Positions 1-9,697 of a stretch of DNA of 64,000 nt are shown in pieces (within the stretch, counting starts at the first letter, position 1; every line of letters begins with the position of its first letter). Under the pieces are notes generated by a model that was not told the DNA's origin, did no database searches, and saw only the letters and a list, made by a program, of their open reading frames with translations. A program made the translations under genes and the position numbers. Source of the stretch: a gamma proteobacterium SS-5 (lineage in GTDB: Bacteria; Pseudomonadota; Gammaproteobacteria; Chromatiales; Chromatiaceae); NCBI GenBank assembly GCA_009497875.2, contig CP032508.2, positions 3,162,001 to 3,226,000 on the forward strand. Direction: 5' to 3'.

Positions 1-13
1 CTTGCCAAGCCAT

Positions 14-90
14 TGGTCGGGGCAGCAGGATTCGAACCTGCGACCCTCCGCTCCCAAAGCGGATGCGCTACCCGACTGCGCCATGCCCCG
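14..90 (-). tRNA. tRNA-Pro (anticodon UGG)
   Basis: Read on the minus strand this folds as a standard 77-nt cloverleaf. The acceptor stem starts CGGGGCA and pairs with TGCCCCG, the T-loop is GTTCGAATC, and the anticodon stem TCCGC/GCGGA encloses the loop TTTGGGA, giving anticodon UGG. The 3' CCA is encoded (complement of positions 14-16). Its 3' end faces the left edge of the window, so an element integrated into this tRNA would lie to the left. Confidence 0.97.
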
Positions 91-1094
91 AATGTTGGGT
101 CGCCTGAGATTACAGCGACCCGCATCACAGCCTTGATCGGATTATCCCCAGGGGACCAACCCCGGGGTTCCCGCGTATCCACCCGGGCCTGCCGAGGCAG
201 CACCAGAGTCCTGTGACATGACGGCCTTTTTTGACAGGTGGCAGTTCCTGCATGGGCTCGCCCTACTCGATGCTTGGTTTACCGTCTGCCCCGCCAGACA
301 ACAAAGGTTTGCCGCCACCGTGCAACGCCACATCGAAGTGCCTCGGCTTGGGGCCTCGGACACGCCTGAATTTCACCCGTGGATGATCCAGGCTTACGCC
401 ATTTTCGGACGATCCTGGGACACGTCTTTCCGTTGTGGGCCGGAGTTCAGCCGGCGTGGTTTTCAGGACCACTGCGCCCAACGCGCGACACAACCTGCCA
501 AGATGTGCGTGCCCCGGTGGCTTCGCGGTCGTTTGAACCGCGAAATACCACACACCTTCTGTCTTTCCCCTGCCGGGTACTCGACGGTTCGTCAGGATGC
601 CGTGCCCGCGGGCCCTTTACCCCTGGAACTGCACCCGGCCCTTGCGTGCAAGGCTCGGACTCTGAGTGCTACCCCTTATCCCTCGTGGCTGGCGAGTCGG
701 TATGGCGGTGGTTCGGCACCACCCGAACACTGGCCGACACCGGTTCCCTCGCGTGAGGCCGGTAAGCCGGCTGCAACCGCCGCTCGCGTCACCCTTAACT
801 CCAGCCAAACTGAAGTCCCGCTGCCGCGGGGGGACGAGGCTTGCCTGGATTGACCCGGATATCCGGGCGGGAGCGCGCAGGCTTACCCCCTTTCGGGATG
901 TCACCACCCCTTATCGGCGCCAGGCCGCATATCCAAGATTCTTGGTACAATCGGATTCGCTCGCGAATGGCCGACATGCGCTTATCCAATGACCCGTTGT
1001 TTGCTCGGTTGCGCCCCCTTGGGTCAAGAGGGTCATCGGCCACACCCATAGCTAACCGGTGCCGATCCCGGGATTTACAGACGCCCAAAACGCA

Positions 1095-1133
1095 AAAACC
1101 CCGGTCGTGCATTCAGGGCACCACCGGGGTTTT
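1095..1133. terminator. Bidirectional rho-independent terminator candidate
   Basis: A perfect 11-bp inverted repeat, AAAACCCCGGT (1095-1105) and ACCGGGGTTTT (1123-1133), encloses a 17-nt loop. The stem is GC-rich in the middle with A-run and T-run edges, so it could end transcription from either side. No gene is recognisable immediately next to it. Confidence 0.6.
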
Positions 1134-1304
1134 GATTCCGCGGGAGGTGCCTGGTCGTTTCAGGTAACCTCCCGCCAATCGTTGGCTAGTGAGGGTTACC
1201 GCATACCGATTCCAGTCCGGTTGGCTGGGCGAAATTTACCTAGGGGACGGCCAAAGTCGGCAAAGGCTGATATCGCGCTGCCCCAATTCCCTTCCCCGGT
1301 ACAA

Positions 1305-1361
1305 CCACCACGGGATGCCGTCAGGCGGAGAACGCCTGAACGCAGGGGCAAATTGTGGTGG
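1305..1361. repeat. Nested hairpin
   Basis: The outer arms CCACCAC (1305-1311) and GTGGTGG (1355-1361) enclose an inner perfect hairpin, TCAGGCG (1321-1327) with CGCCTGA (1333-1339) and a 5-nt loop. It lies about 150 bp upstream of the XRE-type regulator. Function unknown. Confidence 0.4.
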
Positions 1362-1474
1362 TGTGGTAACGAAGACATGGTTCTCTCTATTCAGTTGTAT
1401 TCGGTAGTGGATGACCCACGGGCCATCGATCATGGGGCACATGATAGCCATCGATGGGCGAATTGCAAGCCCTT

Positions 1475-1493
1475 ATTCCAAAAAAATTGGAAT
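1475..1493. promoter_or_regulatory. Inverted repeat upstream of the XRE regulator, possible operator
   Basis: ATTCCAA (1475-1481) and TTGGAAT (1487-1493) form a perfect 7-bp inverted repeat with an AAAAA spacer, 17 bp before the chosen start of the regulator gene. A possible -10 box TACACT lies at 1498-1503. A dyad at this place is typical of an autoregulatory operator for XRE/Cro-type repressors. That role is inferred. Confidence 0.45.
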
Positions 1494-1509
1494 TTGGTAC
1501 ACTTTGCCC

Positions 1510-2124
1510 ATGACCAAGCCCCCTAGCCGCAAACCGTCACCCGCCCGCAACCCCCACTACGTCAAGATCGGCCAACGCATTCGCCAGGCCCGCCTGATGG
1601 CCAAGGAATCGAACAGCCGCGCCTTGAGCGAACGTCTGGGCTGGAGCGGCGGACGCATCAACAATTTCGAGACCGGCACCTCCACCCCGGGCATCGAGGA
1701 GACCCTGCAACTGTGCGCGGTGCTCGGCGTGGAACCCTGCTGGTTGACCTATGGGGTGGGCGCGCCCCGTGCCGCCGATCGCCAGGCCGTTCGTCATCGC
1801 AACCTGGTGGCCCTGCTCGACCAGGCCGAGCAGGCGGCTCGGCTACCGGAACTGCTGGAGCATATCGGCTTGAGCCCACAGCAAGCGGAGAAACACCGCG
1901 CCAATGCGTTCAAGCCGATTCCGGATAGCCTGGCGCGGCGCTGCGAAGCCCACTTAAAGCAGCCCAAGGGGTGGTTTGACCGATCCCGATCCAGACCGAG
2001 CCTGGACGCTACGGGCGATGAGGAGAGCGAATGGTTTTCCCTTTACGCCAGCCTGTCGGCTAACGATCGGCGCAGACTGCTGGCCATTGCACGACTGGTA
2101 TTCGACGAAGGGAACGCCTTATAG
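1510..2124 (+). CDS. XRE/Cro-CI-type helix-turn-helix regulator
   Basis: About 204 residues from ATG 1510. An upstream in-frame ATG at 1411 would add 33 residues encoded by the presumed promoter and operator, so 1510 is preferred. The HTH lies at about residues 16-75: an IGQRIRQAR start, a recognition-helix region in LSERLGWSGGRINNFETG, and a closing LQLCAVLGVEPCWLTYG. The C-terminal half has the pattern IPDSLARRCEAHL..PKGWFD, which recurs in XRE regulators of proteobacterial mobile elements. No LexA-like peptidase residues are evident. Likely a DNA-binding repressor of an accessory element, perhaps controlling its own gene through the dyad at 1475-1493. Confidence 0.8.
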   Translation: MTKPPSRKPSPARNPHYVKIGQRIRQARLMAKESNSRALSERLGWSGGRINNFETGTSTPGIEETLQLCAVLGVEPCWLTYGVGAPRAADRQAVRHRNLVALLDQAEQAARLPELLEHIGLSPQQAEKHRANAFKPIPDSLARRCEAHLKQPKGWFDRSRSRPSLDATGDEESEWFSLYASLSANDRRRLLAIARLVFDEGNAL

Positions 2125-2552
2125 CACCTCCCAAAGTGGCTTTTGGTGGAAGTATGTCGGGCAAAACGCAAAGTGAATTTTATTCACTTATTTATCGATA
2201 ACTTATCCTGTCGCCCGTTGCACTTTTTGCCCAACAATGGCCTACTCTGCACCACTGATCCACGCAAATTTCCCGCGAGAATTAGTGCCTTGAACAGCGA
2301 AAGCCAAAGCCAGTACTATCTGGATCGTTTCATACCAGAAAGCCTAAAAAGCTTAACGACCGGAATCTGCGGCATCTACGGCGAAAATTAACCTGGCAAC
2401 TTGGCTGAACCTTGTGCTGCGCTAGTGAGAACCAGAAGCCGTGATGCTAAACGTCAACACGCAGAAATTTAATTCCGTTGATCCAGTTGCGCCAGAAGTG
2501 GACCCCAGAAATTGGACAGCCCGATAAGTGCCCCCCCTAGCACGCCGGCGGG
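2125..2552. other. Intergenic stretch with insertion-sequence debris
   Basis: No gene recognised. The piece AAGTGGACCCCAGAAATTGG near 2496-2515 resembles ends of IS3-family elements and may be a relic, but no transposase remains. It ends at the IS481-like remnant at 2553. Confidence 0.35.
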
Positions 2553-2610
2553 CCCGAGCCAGTATTAATGGATAGCTTCTAGGTGGTAATCGATCAAGCG
2601 GGACCTGACA
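2553..2610 (-). mobile_element. Terminal remnant of an IS481-like element
   Basis: These 58 bp are the reverse complement of 20765-20822 with three mismatches. Both copies stop matching exactly at a 5'-TGT (here ACA at 2608-2610), the usual outer end of IS481-type elements. The copy at 20765 leads into a start codon whose product begins MSYTIHPQARTTP, like IS481-type transposases I know. This copy is only the outermost end, with no transposase left. Confidence 0.6.
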
Positions 2611-2636
2611 CCTACCGCCTAGACTTGGCCGTCCTG

Positions 2637-2903
2637 TCAGCCCAACTCCACGTAAAACGGAGCGCGCACCGACCGGGCTTCGCCTATCTGTTTGCGCGCG
2701 ATCAATCGCGCAATAATCTCTCCAAGCTCCTTCAGAAATGCCACATCAGAAGGCTGGTAACTGGTGGCCGAATCGCCAATACGCACCTGAGCGACACTTT
2801 CGCCTTTGGCTAAGGTCAGAAGGGCAGTGGTAATATCCGACCTTGCAGTGTTCAGGTCATCAAGGTTGAGATGCGAAAGTAGTGCGTCCATGCCCGAGAG
2901 CAT
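2637..2903 (-). CDS. Phage gpW-like head-tail joining protein (orphan)
   Basis: About 88 residues; start at ATG 2903 or 2891 (no clear ribosome binding site). The body LLTLAKGESVAQVRIGDS followed by a YQPSDVAFLKELGEIIARL helix and the ending RAPFYVEL matches the layout of lambda gpW: a helix, a short beta hairpin, a helix, then a tail ending G-x-FYV. gpW closes the phage head and lets the tail attach. No other virion gene is nearby, so this is a lone phage relic or a domesticated gene. Assigned by pattern recall, not by a search. Confidence 0.5.
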   Translation of the reverse strand: MLSGMDALLSHLNLDDLNTARSDITTALLTLAKGESVAQVRIGDSATSYQPSDVAFLKELGEIIARLIARKQIGEARSVRAPFYVELG

Positions 2904-2909
2904 GGACAA

Positions 2910-3409
2910 TATTCAGTGCCATAATTACCAAAGATTGGCACTCTGTTTTTCTTCATGCACGGGACAACGGCCCGTCCTTGTCCGCGGCAACTCACGTCCA
3001 TTAACCCATCTTTGACATCTTAAACAATATAGTCTTTATATTCAGTTGGTTACAGGGGCATAATTTGCTGAGTGGCACTACATTTTTTAATTTTGTGGCT
3101 TTGGTTAAAAAATACTCATTAAATTCAGTTCGTTAAATGTTTTTCTCTGGTGCAACAGAAAGGCTGCCATATACACTCTTGCCTGTCAATAGCGTTTATT
3201 ATTTTATGGCACTACATGGACGAATCGACAAATCGACTCATTTAAAATCAAACGGTTATACATTATTTTGGCCGTTTTTTGGCAAAAGCGGGGGGTTAAG
3301 GTGTCAAACATGGGTTAATACTGGAGTTTTTTTGTCAGTTCCTAATTCCAGGGCGTTATATTTCCATGATTCCCTATAAAAACTCACTGGATTTTCAGAC
3401 GTGCAAGGT
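2910..3409. other. AT-rich intergenic region upstream of the first TPR-CHAT gene
   Basis: About 500 bp, clearly more AT-rich than its surroundings, with no convincing gene. It must hold the promoter of the TPR-CHAT gene at 3410, but no clear consensus pair stands out. The low GC fits horizontally acquired DNA. Confidence 0.4.
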
Positions 3410-6400
3410 ATGGCCCACTCCAAAAAGCTCCTGATAGCTCTTCTCGTCTTATTTCTGGCTGAACCATATGCAGCACAAGCAGCCCCCCCTCAGTTGCTTG
3501 GCGAGACCAACTGGAGAAGATTGCACGATGAGGCGGGCAGACTGCACAAAGAGGGCCGATATGCAGAGGCTGTGGAAGCGGGGAGGAAGGCTCTGCATCT
3601 TGCTGAGGCCAATCCAGATTTAAACAACTTGGACCTAGCCACCATATCATATGAGATTGCCCAGTCCCTTCTGGAATTAAGTTTGTACACTGAAGCCGAG
3701 ACCCTGAGCAAAAGCACTTTGGCCATCAGAGAAAAAGTTCTGGCTCCTAGCCACCCCGATGTGGCATCCAGTCTGAACACGCTGGCCAGAATTTATATTA
3801 GGCAAGCTCGCCTCTCCGATGCCGAGCCACTGTACAAAAGGTCCCTGGCAATCCGGGAAAAATCTCTGGGCTTAGGGCATCCCGATACAGCCAGCAGCTT
3901 TCACAACCTAGCCAGACTCTATCAACGCCAAGGCCGCTACGCCGAGGCCGAGTCGTTGTACCAGCGATCTCTGGCGATCAAGGAAAAGGCGCTGGGGCCC
4001 AAGCACCCAGATGTGGCCATTGTACTCAGCAGCTTGGCCGTACTCTATCTAGTCCAGGGCCGACACGCCGAAGCCGAAGAACTGATCAACCGCTCCCTAG
4101 CGATCCGAGAAAAGGTTCTGGGTAGCGAGCATCCTTATGTTGCTACCAGCCTCAACAACCTGGCCGGGTTATACGCCGAGCAGGGCCGCTTCGCCGAAGC
4201 CGAGCCACTGCAAAAGCGATCCCTGGCAATCTCGAAAAAGGCCCTGGGCTCCGAACATCCCGATGTGGCCACCAACCTCAGCAATCTGGCCGGCCTCTAT
4301 GTCGACCAAGGCCGTTACACCGAGGCCGAGCCGCTACATCAACGATCTTTGGCTATCAGAGAAAAGGTCCTTGGTACCGAGCATCCTGACGTTGCTGCCA
4401 GCCTCAACAACCTAGCCGGGTTATACGCCGTGCAGGGCCGTTACGCAGAGGCAGAAGCCCTATACCAGCGAGCTCTTGGGATCTATGAAAAGGCGTTGGC
4501 CCCCGAGCATCCCCATGTGGCCCCCAGCCTCAACAATTTGGCTGGGCTCTATGTCGACCAGGGTCGTTACGCCGAGGTCGAGTCACTTTACCAGCGATCT
4601 TTGGTTATCAGAGAGAAGGTCTTGGGCCCAGAACATCCCGATGTGGCCGCCAGCCTCAACAATCTAGCCGATCTTTACGTCCGTCTGGGTCGCTATGCCG
4701 AAGCCAAACCGTTGTACCAGAGGTCTTTGGCAATCATAGAAAAGGCCTTGGGTCCAGAGCATCCCGATGTGGCCGCCAGCCTCAACAATCTAGCTTATCT
4801 TTACGTCCGTCTGGGTCGCTATGCCGAAGCCAAACCGTTGTACCAGAGGTCTTTGGCAATCATAGAAAAGGCCTTGGGTCCAGAGCATCCCGGTGTAGCC
4901 TCCAGCCTCATTAGCCTAGCCATGCTCTATCGCCACCAAAGCCGCTACGCCGAGGCAGAATCTTTGTGCAACCAAGCTTTGGCGATCCGCGAAAAGACCC
5001 TGGGCCCTGAGCATCCGGGTCTAGCCAACAGTCTCAACAACTTGGCATTGATATATCATGACCAGGGCCGCCACGCCGAAGCTGAACCCCTATACCAGCA
5101 ATCTCTGGCAATTTCGGAACAGGCCCTAGGTCCGGAGCACCCCGACATAGCTATCAGCCTCAACAACCTGGCCGGGCTTTATCATAACCAAGCCCGCTAC
5201 ACTGAGGCCGAGCCGCTGCATCAACGATCTTTGGCTATCAGAGAGAAGGTCTTGGGCCCAGAACATCCCGATGTGGCCAACAGCCTCAACAATCTGGCTG
5301 GCCTCTATGTTAACCAAGGCCGTTACGCCGAAGCCGAGCCACTACTCCAACAATCCCTTGCGATCAGTGAACATGCCCTGGGCCCAGAGCACCCCAAAGT
5401 CGCCACCGGCCTTGATAATTTAGCCTGGCTATACAACGACCAACAAAAAACCGCCGAAGAACTGCCCCTGCGCCGCCGTGTACTGGCCATTGATGCTGAG
5501 CGCCTGCGCCAAGGGCTGACCGGCAAACAGGACGGCACTCAGAATCGTAATCATGCACTGGGGTACCTGCCCTTGCTGGCCAATATGGAGACGCTCCAGG
5601 TACAGGATCAGACCGATGCCCTTACCGCCATGCAATTGGCGCGTCGTTCCGCTACCACCGAGGTTTATCAGTTCCTGGCCCAACGTCTGGCAGTCGGAGG
5701 CCAAGGTGAACTGGCTGAACGGGTACGCCAACGCCAGGACCTGCTGGGGCAGTTACGGGCCGCTGAGAAACGACTGCTGGATTCGTTCGGATTGAAGGAG
5801 GATCAGCAACCTGCCAAGCAGCGCGAACGCATCCGCGCCAGGATCGAAGACCTGCAGCAGCGTGAACGGGCGGTCAGAGAAGGGTTGCAAAGGGACTTTC
5901 CCGCCTACACCGAATTCGAGGGCAGTCAGATCGTTGAGCTTGATGCTTTGCAAAGCCTGCTCAAGCCCAATGAGGCTGCACTGGCCTGGGTTCTCGGCGC
6001 GGAGGAGAGTTTCCTGCTGGTGGTGCGGAAGGACAGGGATCTGGTGCTCCATGCCCTGCCGGTCGGTCAGGAGCCGTTCGGACAGAGGGTCCAACAGATT
6101 CACCAGGCCCTGGACCTGGCAAACCCGGAGCACGAGGGTGAGTTAGGCGCTTTCCCTGCGGGTCTGTCCTTTGCCTTGTTCCAGCAATTGTTTGGCCAGG
6201 GATGGCAACAGGAGCTGGAAGGCATTGATCACCTCTTGCTGGTGCCTGAAGGCCCGCTGACCCGGTTGCCTTTTGCCACGCTGCTCACCGAAAAACCCGA
6301 TCATGAGGATTTTCCAGCAGACAGCCCAAGCTACCGGAACGCCCCATGGCTGGCCCGCCGTTTCAGTCTGAGCGTACTACCGTCCCTGTCGGCGATTGTC

Positions 6401-6626
6401 GCTTTGCGCAGTCAGGAATTCACCACCCCGGCAGATCAACCCTTCCTCGGTGTCGGTGACCCCTTGCTTGAGGGTCATCCGGCCACGACCCTTGAGGTTC
6501 AGCTGGCCGGAGCAGCCCCCTCGCCAATCCTGTACCGCAACGCCGGTACCCTGAAGCAGATGCAACAGCAACTGGACCCGGTTGCCGACTTGCGCACAAC
6601 GCGCCTGCGTTTGTTAAAAAAACTGC
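3410..6626 (+). pseudogene. Secreted TPR-CHAT protease-like protein, 5' part, split by an IS66-type element
   Basis: Starts at ATG 3410 (GTG 3401 is an alternative). Residues 1-25 form a Sec signal peptide (KKLLIALLVLFLAEPYAAQA). About fifteen 42-residue kinesin-light-chain-type TPRs follow, with consensus GRYAEAEPLYQRSLAI then EKxLGPEHPDVAxSLNNLAxLY. After the TPRs comes a helical linker and the start of a CHAT domain (caspase-HetF-associated-with-TPRs). Reading is cut after LRLLKKL, where the IS begins; the frame then runs 26 bp into the IS and stops at 6652. The catalytic His and Cys lie beyond the IS (8892-9498). The stranded product would be an exported TPR protein without protease activity. 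Two TPR units (from 4672 and 4798) are a near-identical 126-bp tandem duplication. Confidence 0.85.
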
Positions 6627-6774
6627 GTAACTATTCAGAGGCGCTTCAATAAAGTGCCCGTCAGAGCCAAGCCATAACTCTCCGAACCAAAAAATCACCT
6701 ACATTTGCCCTTGACAGCATAGGAAGGCCCATCTATGCTGTGTTCCATCCTCTGTTTGAGAATGGGCTGTTCTC

Positions 6775-7448
6775 ATGAGCAACTACTTTGGTTCCAAAGC
6801 GACTTCAGGTCTGTGTCAACCGATCATTGCCCTGATGCCGCCCCACGACACCTATATCGAGACCCATCTTGGCGGTGGCACCATCATGCAGCGCAAGCCA
6901 CCGGCGCTGCGCAATATTGCCATCGATCTCGATCCGGCCGCACTGGCCCACTTTGAGTGTGACTATCCGATCGAGAAGGTCTGTGGCTGCGCCCATCAGT
7001 TTCTCCGCTCGTTCGACTTTCAGGGTCGGGAACTGATTTATTGCGATCCCCCTTATTTGCACCACACCCGCCGTTCCAAACGCCGTTATCGTTTCGAGTA
7101 CGAGGAAAGTGATCATGTGCAATTGCTGGAACTGCTCAAGCAATTGCCTTGTGCGGTGATCCTCTCCGGCTATCCCTCGGCGCTCTACGACGATCTGCTG
7201 GGAGAGTGGCGTACCTTGGAACTGCAGGTGATGAATCAGGCCGGGGTCAGAACCGAGAAGCTGTGGTTCAACTTCACCCCGGACCGGGTGCACTGGCCGA
7301 GCTTTGCGGGGCGCAACTTCACGCACCGCCAGAGCATCAAACGCAAGGCACACAGTTGGGGCGACGCTATCAGGCCATGCCTCCTGCCGAACGGCTGGCG
7401 GTACTGTCCTCGATCATGGCGGTGGAAGCCGGCGAAGTGTTCGAGTAG
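6775..7448 (+). pseudogene. D12-class DNA adenine methyltransferase, frameshifted, IS passenger
   Basis: Starts MSNYFGSKATSGLCQPIIALMP. The loop ETHLGGGTIM (AdoMet-binding motif I type) and the catalytic DPPY in ELIYCDPPYLHHTRRS place it with Dam/D12 N6-adenine methylases. The first frame is good to about KRKAHSWG; the expected ending RRYQAMPPAERLAVLSSIMAVEAGEVFE follows in the next frame to the stop at 7446-7448. The shift falls at GGGG 7358-7361, consistent with loss of one base. Whole reading about 224 residues. It lies 8 bp before the transposase start, so they are probably cotranscribed. It could be a decayed gene, a sequence error or a slippage site. Confidence 0.8.
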
Positions 7449-7456
7449 CCCGGCCC

Positions 7457-8887
7457 ATGATAATCGACAACATCCCGGTCGAGCAGACCCTCGAGTCGGT
7501 CAGACGGCAGCTCGACGAGGAGAAAAACCTCTCACCGGCGCTGCGTGCATCGCTGGAGCTGTTGCTGACCCTGACCACGTTGCTGTTGAACCGACTGGGT
7601 CTCAATAGCCGCAACAGCTCCAAGCCCCCGTCCACTGACCCCAATCGCAAGAAGGCGGGGAAAAACGGCAACAACAATACCCCCGGTGCCCAGAAAGGCC
7701 ATACGGGCCACCACCTGGAACTGGTCGATGATCCGGACCATGTCGAGTGGCTCCCGGTGGATCGTGCCACGCTTCCCACCGATGGCATCTTCCGGTGTAT
7801 CGGCTATGAGCGCCGCCAGGTGTTCGATATCCACATTTCCCGGGTGGTCACGGAATATCGGGCCGAGATCCTGGCCGATGCACGGGAGCAACGCGTGGTC
7901 GCTCCCTTCCCGGATCATGTCAAGGTCAAGACCCAGTACGCCGCCGGGGTCAAAATCCACTCGGTTTACATGTCGCTGTTCCAACTGCTGCCCTACCAGC
8001 GCATCGAGGAGCACTTTGCCGATCAGTTCGGCCTTCCCTTGAGTGCCGGCAGCCTCTACAACTTCAACAAGGAGGTTTACGAAATGCTGGCCCCGTTTGA
8101 GGACTGGGCAAAGCGCGAGCTGTCGCGGGCGCTCCTGTTGCATGCCGACGAGACCGGGATCAACATCGGCGGAAAACGCAAATGGCTGCATGTGCTATGC
8201 AGTGCCACCCTGACCCTGCTGATGCCCCATGACAAACGCGGTGGCGAGGCCATAGCGGCGATGGGGGTCCTTCCCGGGTACACCCGCACCCTGGTACACG
8301 ACCACTGGAAGCCCTACTACCAGCTTCTTTGTTACCACGCGTTGTGCAACGCTCACCACCTGCGGGAGCTGGAGCGCGCCTGGGAGCAGGATCAACAGCA
8401 GTGGGCCAAACAGGTGCAGGAACTGCTGCTGGAGATCAACAAAGCTGTCGATGAGGCGGGCGGTGTGTTGAACAGCACGCAGGCCGAGGCCTTCCGGGAA
8501 CGATACCGACAACTGCTCAAAGCGGGACAGATCGAGTGTCCACCACCGGATGAGTCTCAGCGGAAATCGGGACAGCGGGGCCGGCTGAAACGATCCAAAT
8601 CCCGAAACCTGCTGGAACGGTTGATTCAGTTCGAGGCCGATGTCCTGCGCTTCATGGTGGAGCTGGACGTGCCCTTTACCAACAATCAGGGAGAACGGGA
8701 TCTGCGCATGAGCAAAGTTCAGCAGAAGATCTCCGGCTGTTTCCGTTCAGAGCTTGGGGCAAGAATCTTTGCACGCATCCGCAGCTATCTGTCCACCTGC
8801 CAGAAAAATGGGGTATCTTCCGAACAGGCATTGCGGCTCCTCTACGAGGGGCGGTGGCCCGATTTCATGGGGATGCCCCCTGAATAG
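7457..8887 (+). CDS. tnpC: IS66-family transposase TnpC (ISBst12-like)
   Basis: About 476 residues from ATG 7457 (MIIDNIPVEQ). In order: an N-terminal leucine-rich helix; a basic linker SSKPPSTDPNRKKAGKNG typical of IS66 TnpC; a zinc-finger-like region (residues about 80-150); then the DDE catalytic core. The core shows LHADETGINIGGKRKWLHV (first Asp), HDHWKPYY (second Asp) and FTNNQGERDLRMSKVQQKIS (Glu). It ends ALRLLYEGRWPDFM. The stop codon overlaps the right terminal repeat. The frame appears intact, so the element may be active. Confidence 0.93.
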   Translation: MIIDNIPVEQTLESVRRQLDEEKNLSPALRASLELLLTLTTLLLNRLGLNSRNSSKPPSTDPNRKKAGKNGNNNTPGAQKGHTGHHLELVDDPDHVEWLPVDRATLPTDGIFRCIGYERRQVFDIHISRVVTEYRAEILADAREQRVVAPFPDHVKVKTQYAAGVKIHSVYMSLFQLLPYQRIEEHFADQFGLPLSAGSLYNFNKEVYEMLAPFEDWAKRELSRALLLHADETGINIGGKRKWLHVLCSATLTLLMPHDKRGGEAIAAMGVLPGYTRTLVHDHWKPYYQLLCYHALCNAHHLRELERAWEQDQQQWAKQVQELLLEINKAVDEAGGVLNSTQAEAFRERYRQLLKAGQIECPPPDESQRKSGQRGRLKRSKSRNLLERLIQFEADVLRFMVELDVPFTNNQGERDLRMSKVQQKISGCFRSELGARIFARIRSYLSTCQKNGVSSEQALRLLYEGRWPDFMGMPPE

Positions 8888-8891
8888 TTAC

Positions 8892-9498
8892 AAAACTGCC
8901 CGCCATACCCGACACGGCCGATGAGTTGATGGCCATTGCCGAGGTGCTTGGCACGGACCGGCATCAGGCACTGCTGCTGCGGGAGAAGGCGACGGAAACC
9001 GAGCTTAAACGGCGGCAACTGGCTCAGTACAACATCCTGAGCTTTGCCACGCACGGCGTCCTGGCCGGGGAACTGGGCAAGGGCATCGAGCCGGGACTGA
9101 TTCTGTCTCCGCCCAAGCAAGCCACGGAAGAAGACGATGGCTTCCTCAGCCTCAGCGAGATTGCACAGCTCAAGCTGAATGCCGACTGGGTGGTGTTGTC
9201 TGCCTGCAATACGGCAGGGAGCGAGGGCGATGAGGGTATGGCGTCCGAGGGTTTTACGGGTCTGGCCAAGTCCTTCATCTATGCGGGCGCCAAAGCCTTG
9301 CTGGTCTCCCATTGGTCGGTCAGCTCTGCTGCCACGGTGGAGTTGATGAGCACCATGTTCCGGAGCTTCAAGGAGCAGCAACTCCCAAGAGCTGAGGCGC
9401 ACCGGCAGGCCATGCTGGCCATGATCGACTCCGGGGACCCGTTGCTGAGCCATCCCTCACTATGGGCGCCCTTTGTGGTGGTGGGGGATGGCGGATGA
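8892..9498 (+). pseudogene. CHAT protease domain, 3' part of the split TPR-CHAT gene
   Basis: Continues the gene at 3410 after the IS, starting with the duplicated AAAACTGC and the codons for LPAIPDTADELMAIAEVLG. It carries the CHAT catalytic pair: His in LSFATHGVLAGE and Cys in VVLSACNTAGSEGDEGM, then KALLVSHWSV and the ending WAPFVVVGDGG. It is nearly identical in DNA to the 3' end of the gene at 10470. If the IS were excised precisely, leaving one target copy, the frame would be restored and would give a protein of roughly 1,275 residues. Confidence 0.88.
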
Positions 9499-9697
9499 AA
9501 CCAAATTGGAGTAAGTATTTGCTGTGATTTGATGGCAGTCAATGCTTGCACTTCTCAACAGACAAGGGATGTCAGTCAGCACGAAATAATGGGGTTGCGT
9601 GTAAACACAATCATTACAGCAAATCAACAGTTGACGATAGAATTTTATATTTACCACTCAATGCCGTAAAAATTTTCAAATATACCGATAGATCACG

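Larger units (their letters stand above)
91..1410. other. 1.3-kb stretch without a recognisable gene
   Basis: GC-rich DNA with overlapping open frames in all six frames, which is expected from base composition. None has a recognisable domain, and none combines a good ribosome binding site with a convincing protein. The longest (218-853, plus) has an odd composition rich in Trp, Pro and Arg and no motif I know. The stretch contains a bidirectional terminator-like hairpin (1095-1133) and a nested hairpin (1305-1361). It may be decayed coding DNA or may hold a structured RNA. Confidence 0.5.
6627..8891 (+). mobile_element. Complete IS66-family element (ISBst12-like) with a methylase passenger
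   Basis: Perfect 12-bp terminal inverted repeats, GTAACTATTCAG at 6627-6638 and CTGAATAGTTAC at 8880-8891, are flanked by an 8-bp target duplication AAAACTGC (6619-6626 and 8892-8899). The intact paralogue near 13,570-13,590 shows the empty site. GTAA ends and an 8-bp duplication are typical of IS66. The 2,265-bp element holds a D12-class adenine methylase gene and a TnpC-type transposase but no tnpA or tnpB, which matches the ISBst12 branch. It sits inside the CHAT region of a TPR-CHAT gene. Confidence 0.93.

Noticed and set aside
14-90. tRNA-Pro as the left attachment site of the island ending at tRNA-Phe
   Set aside because: Its 3' end sequence does not match the 3' end of tRNA-Phe and faces away from the island.
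218-853. 211-residue open frame after tRNA-Pro
   Set aside because: Overlaps other long frames in both strands, has unusual composition and no recognisable motif; probably an artefact of high GC.
3744-5440. Regular 126-bp repeats that look like an array (CRISPR-like spacing)
   Set aside because: They encode 42-residue TPR units in frame; units differ at many positions and there are no spacers.
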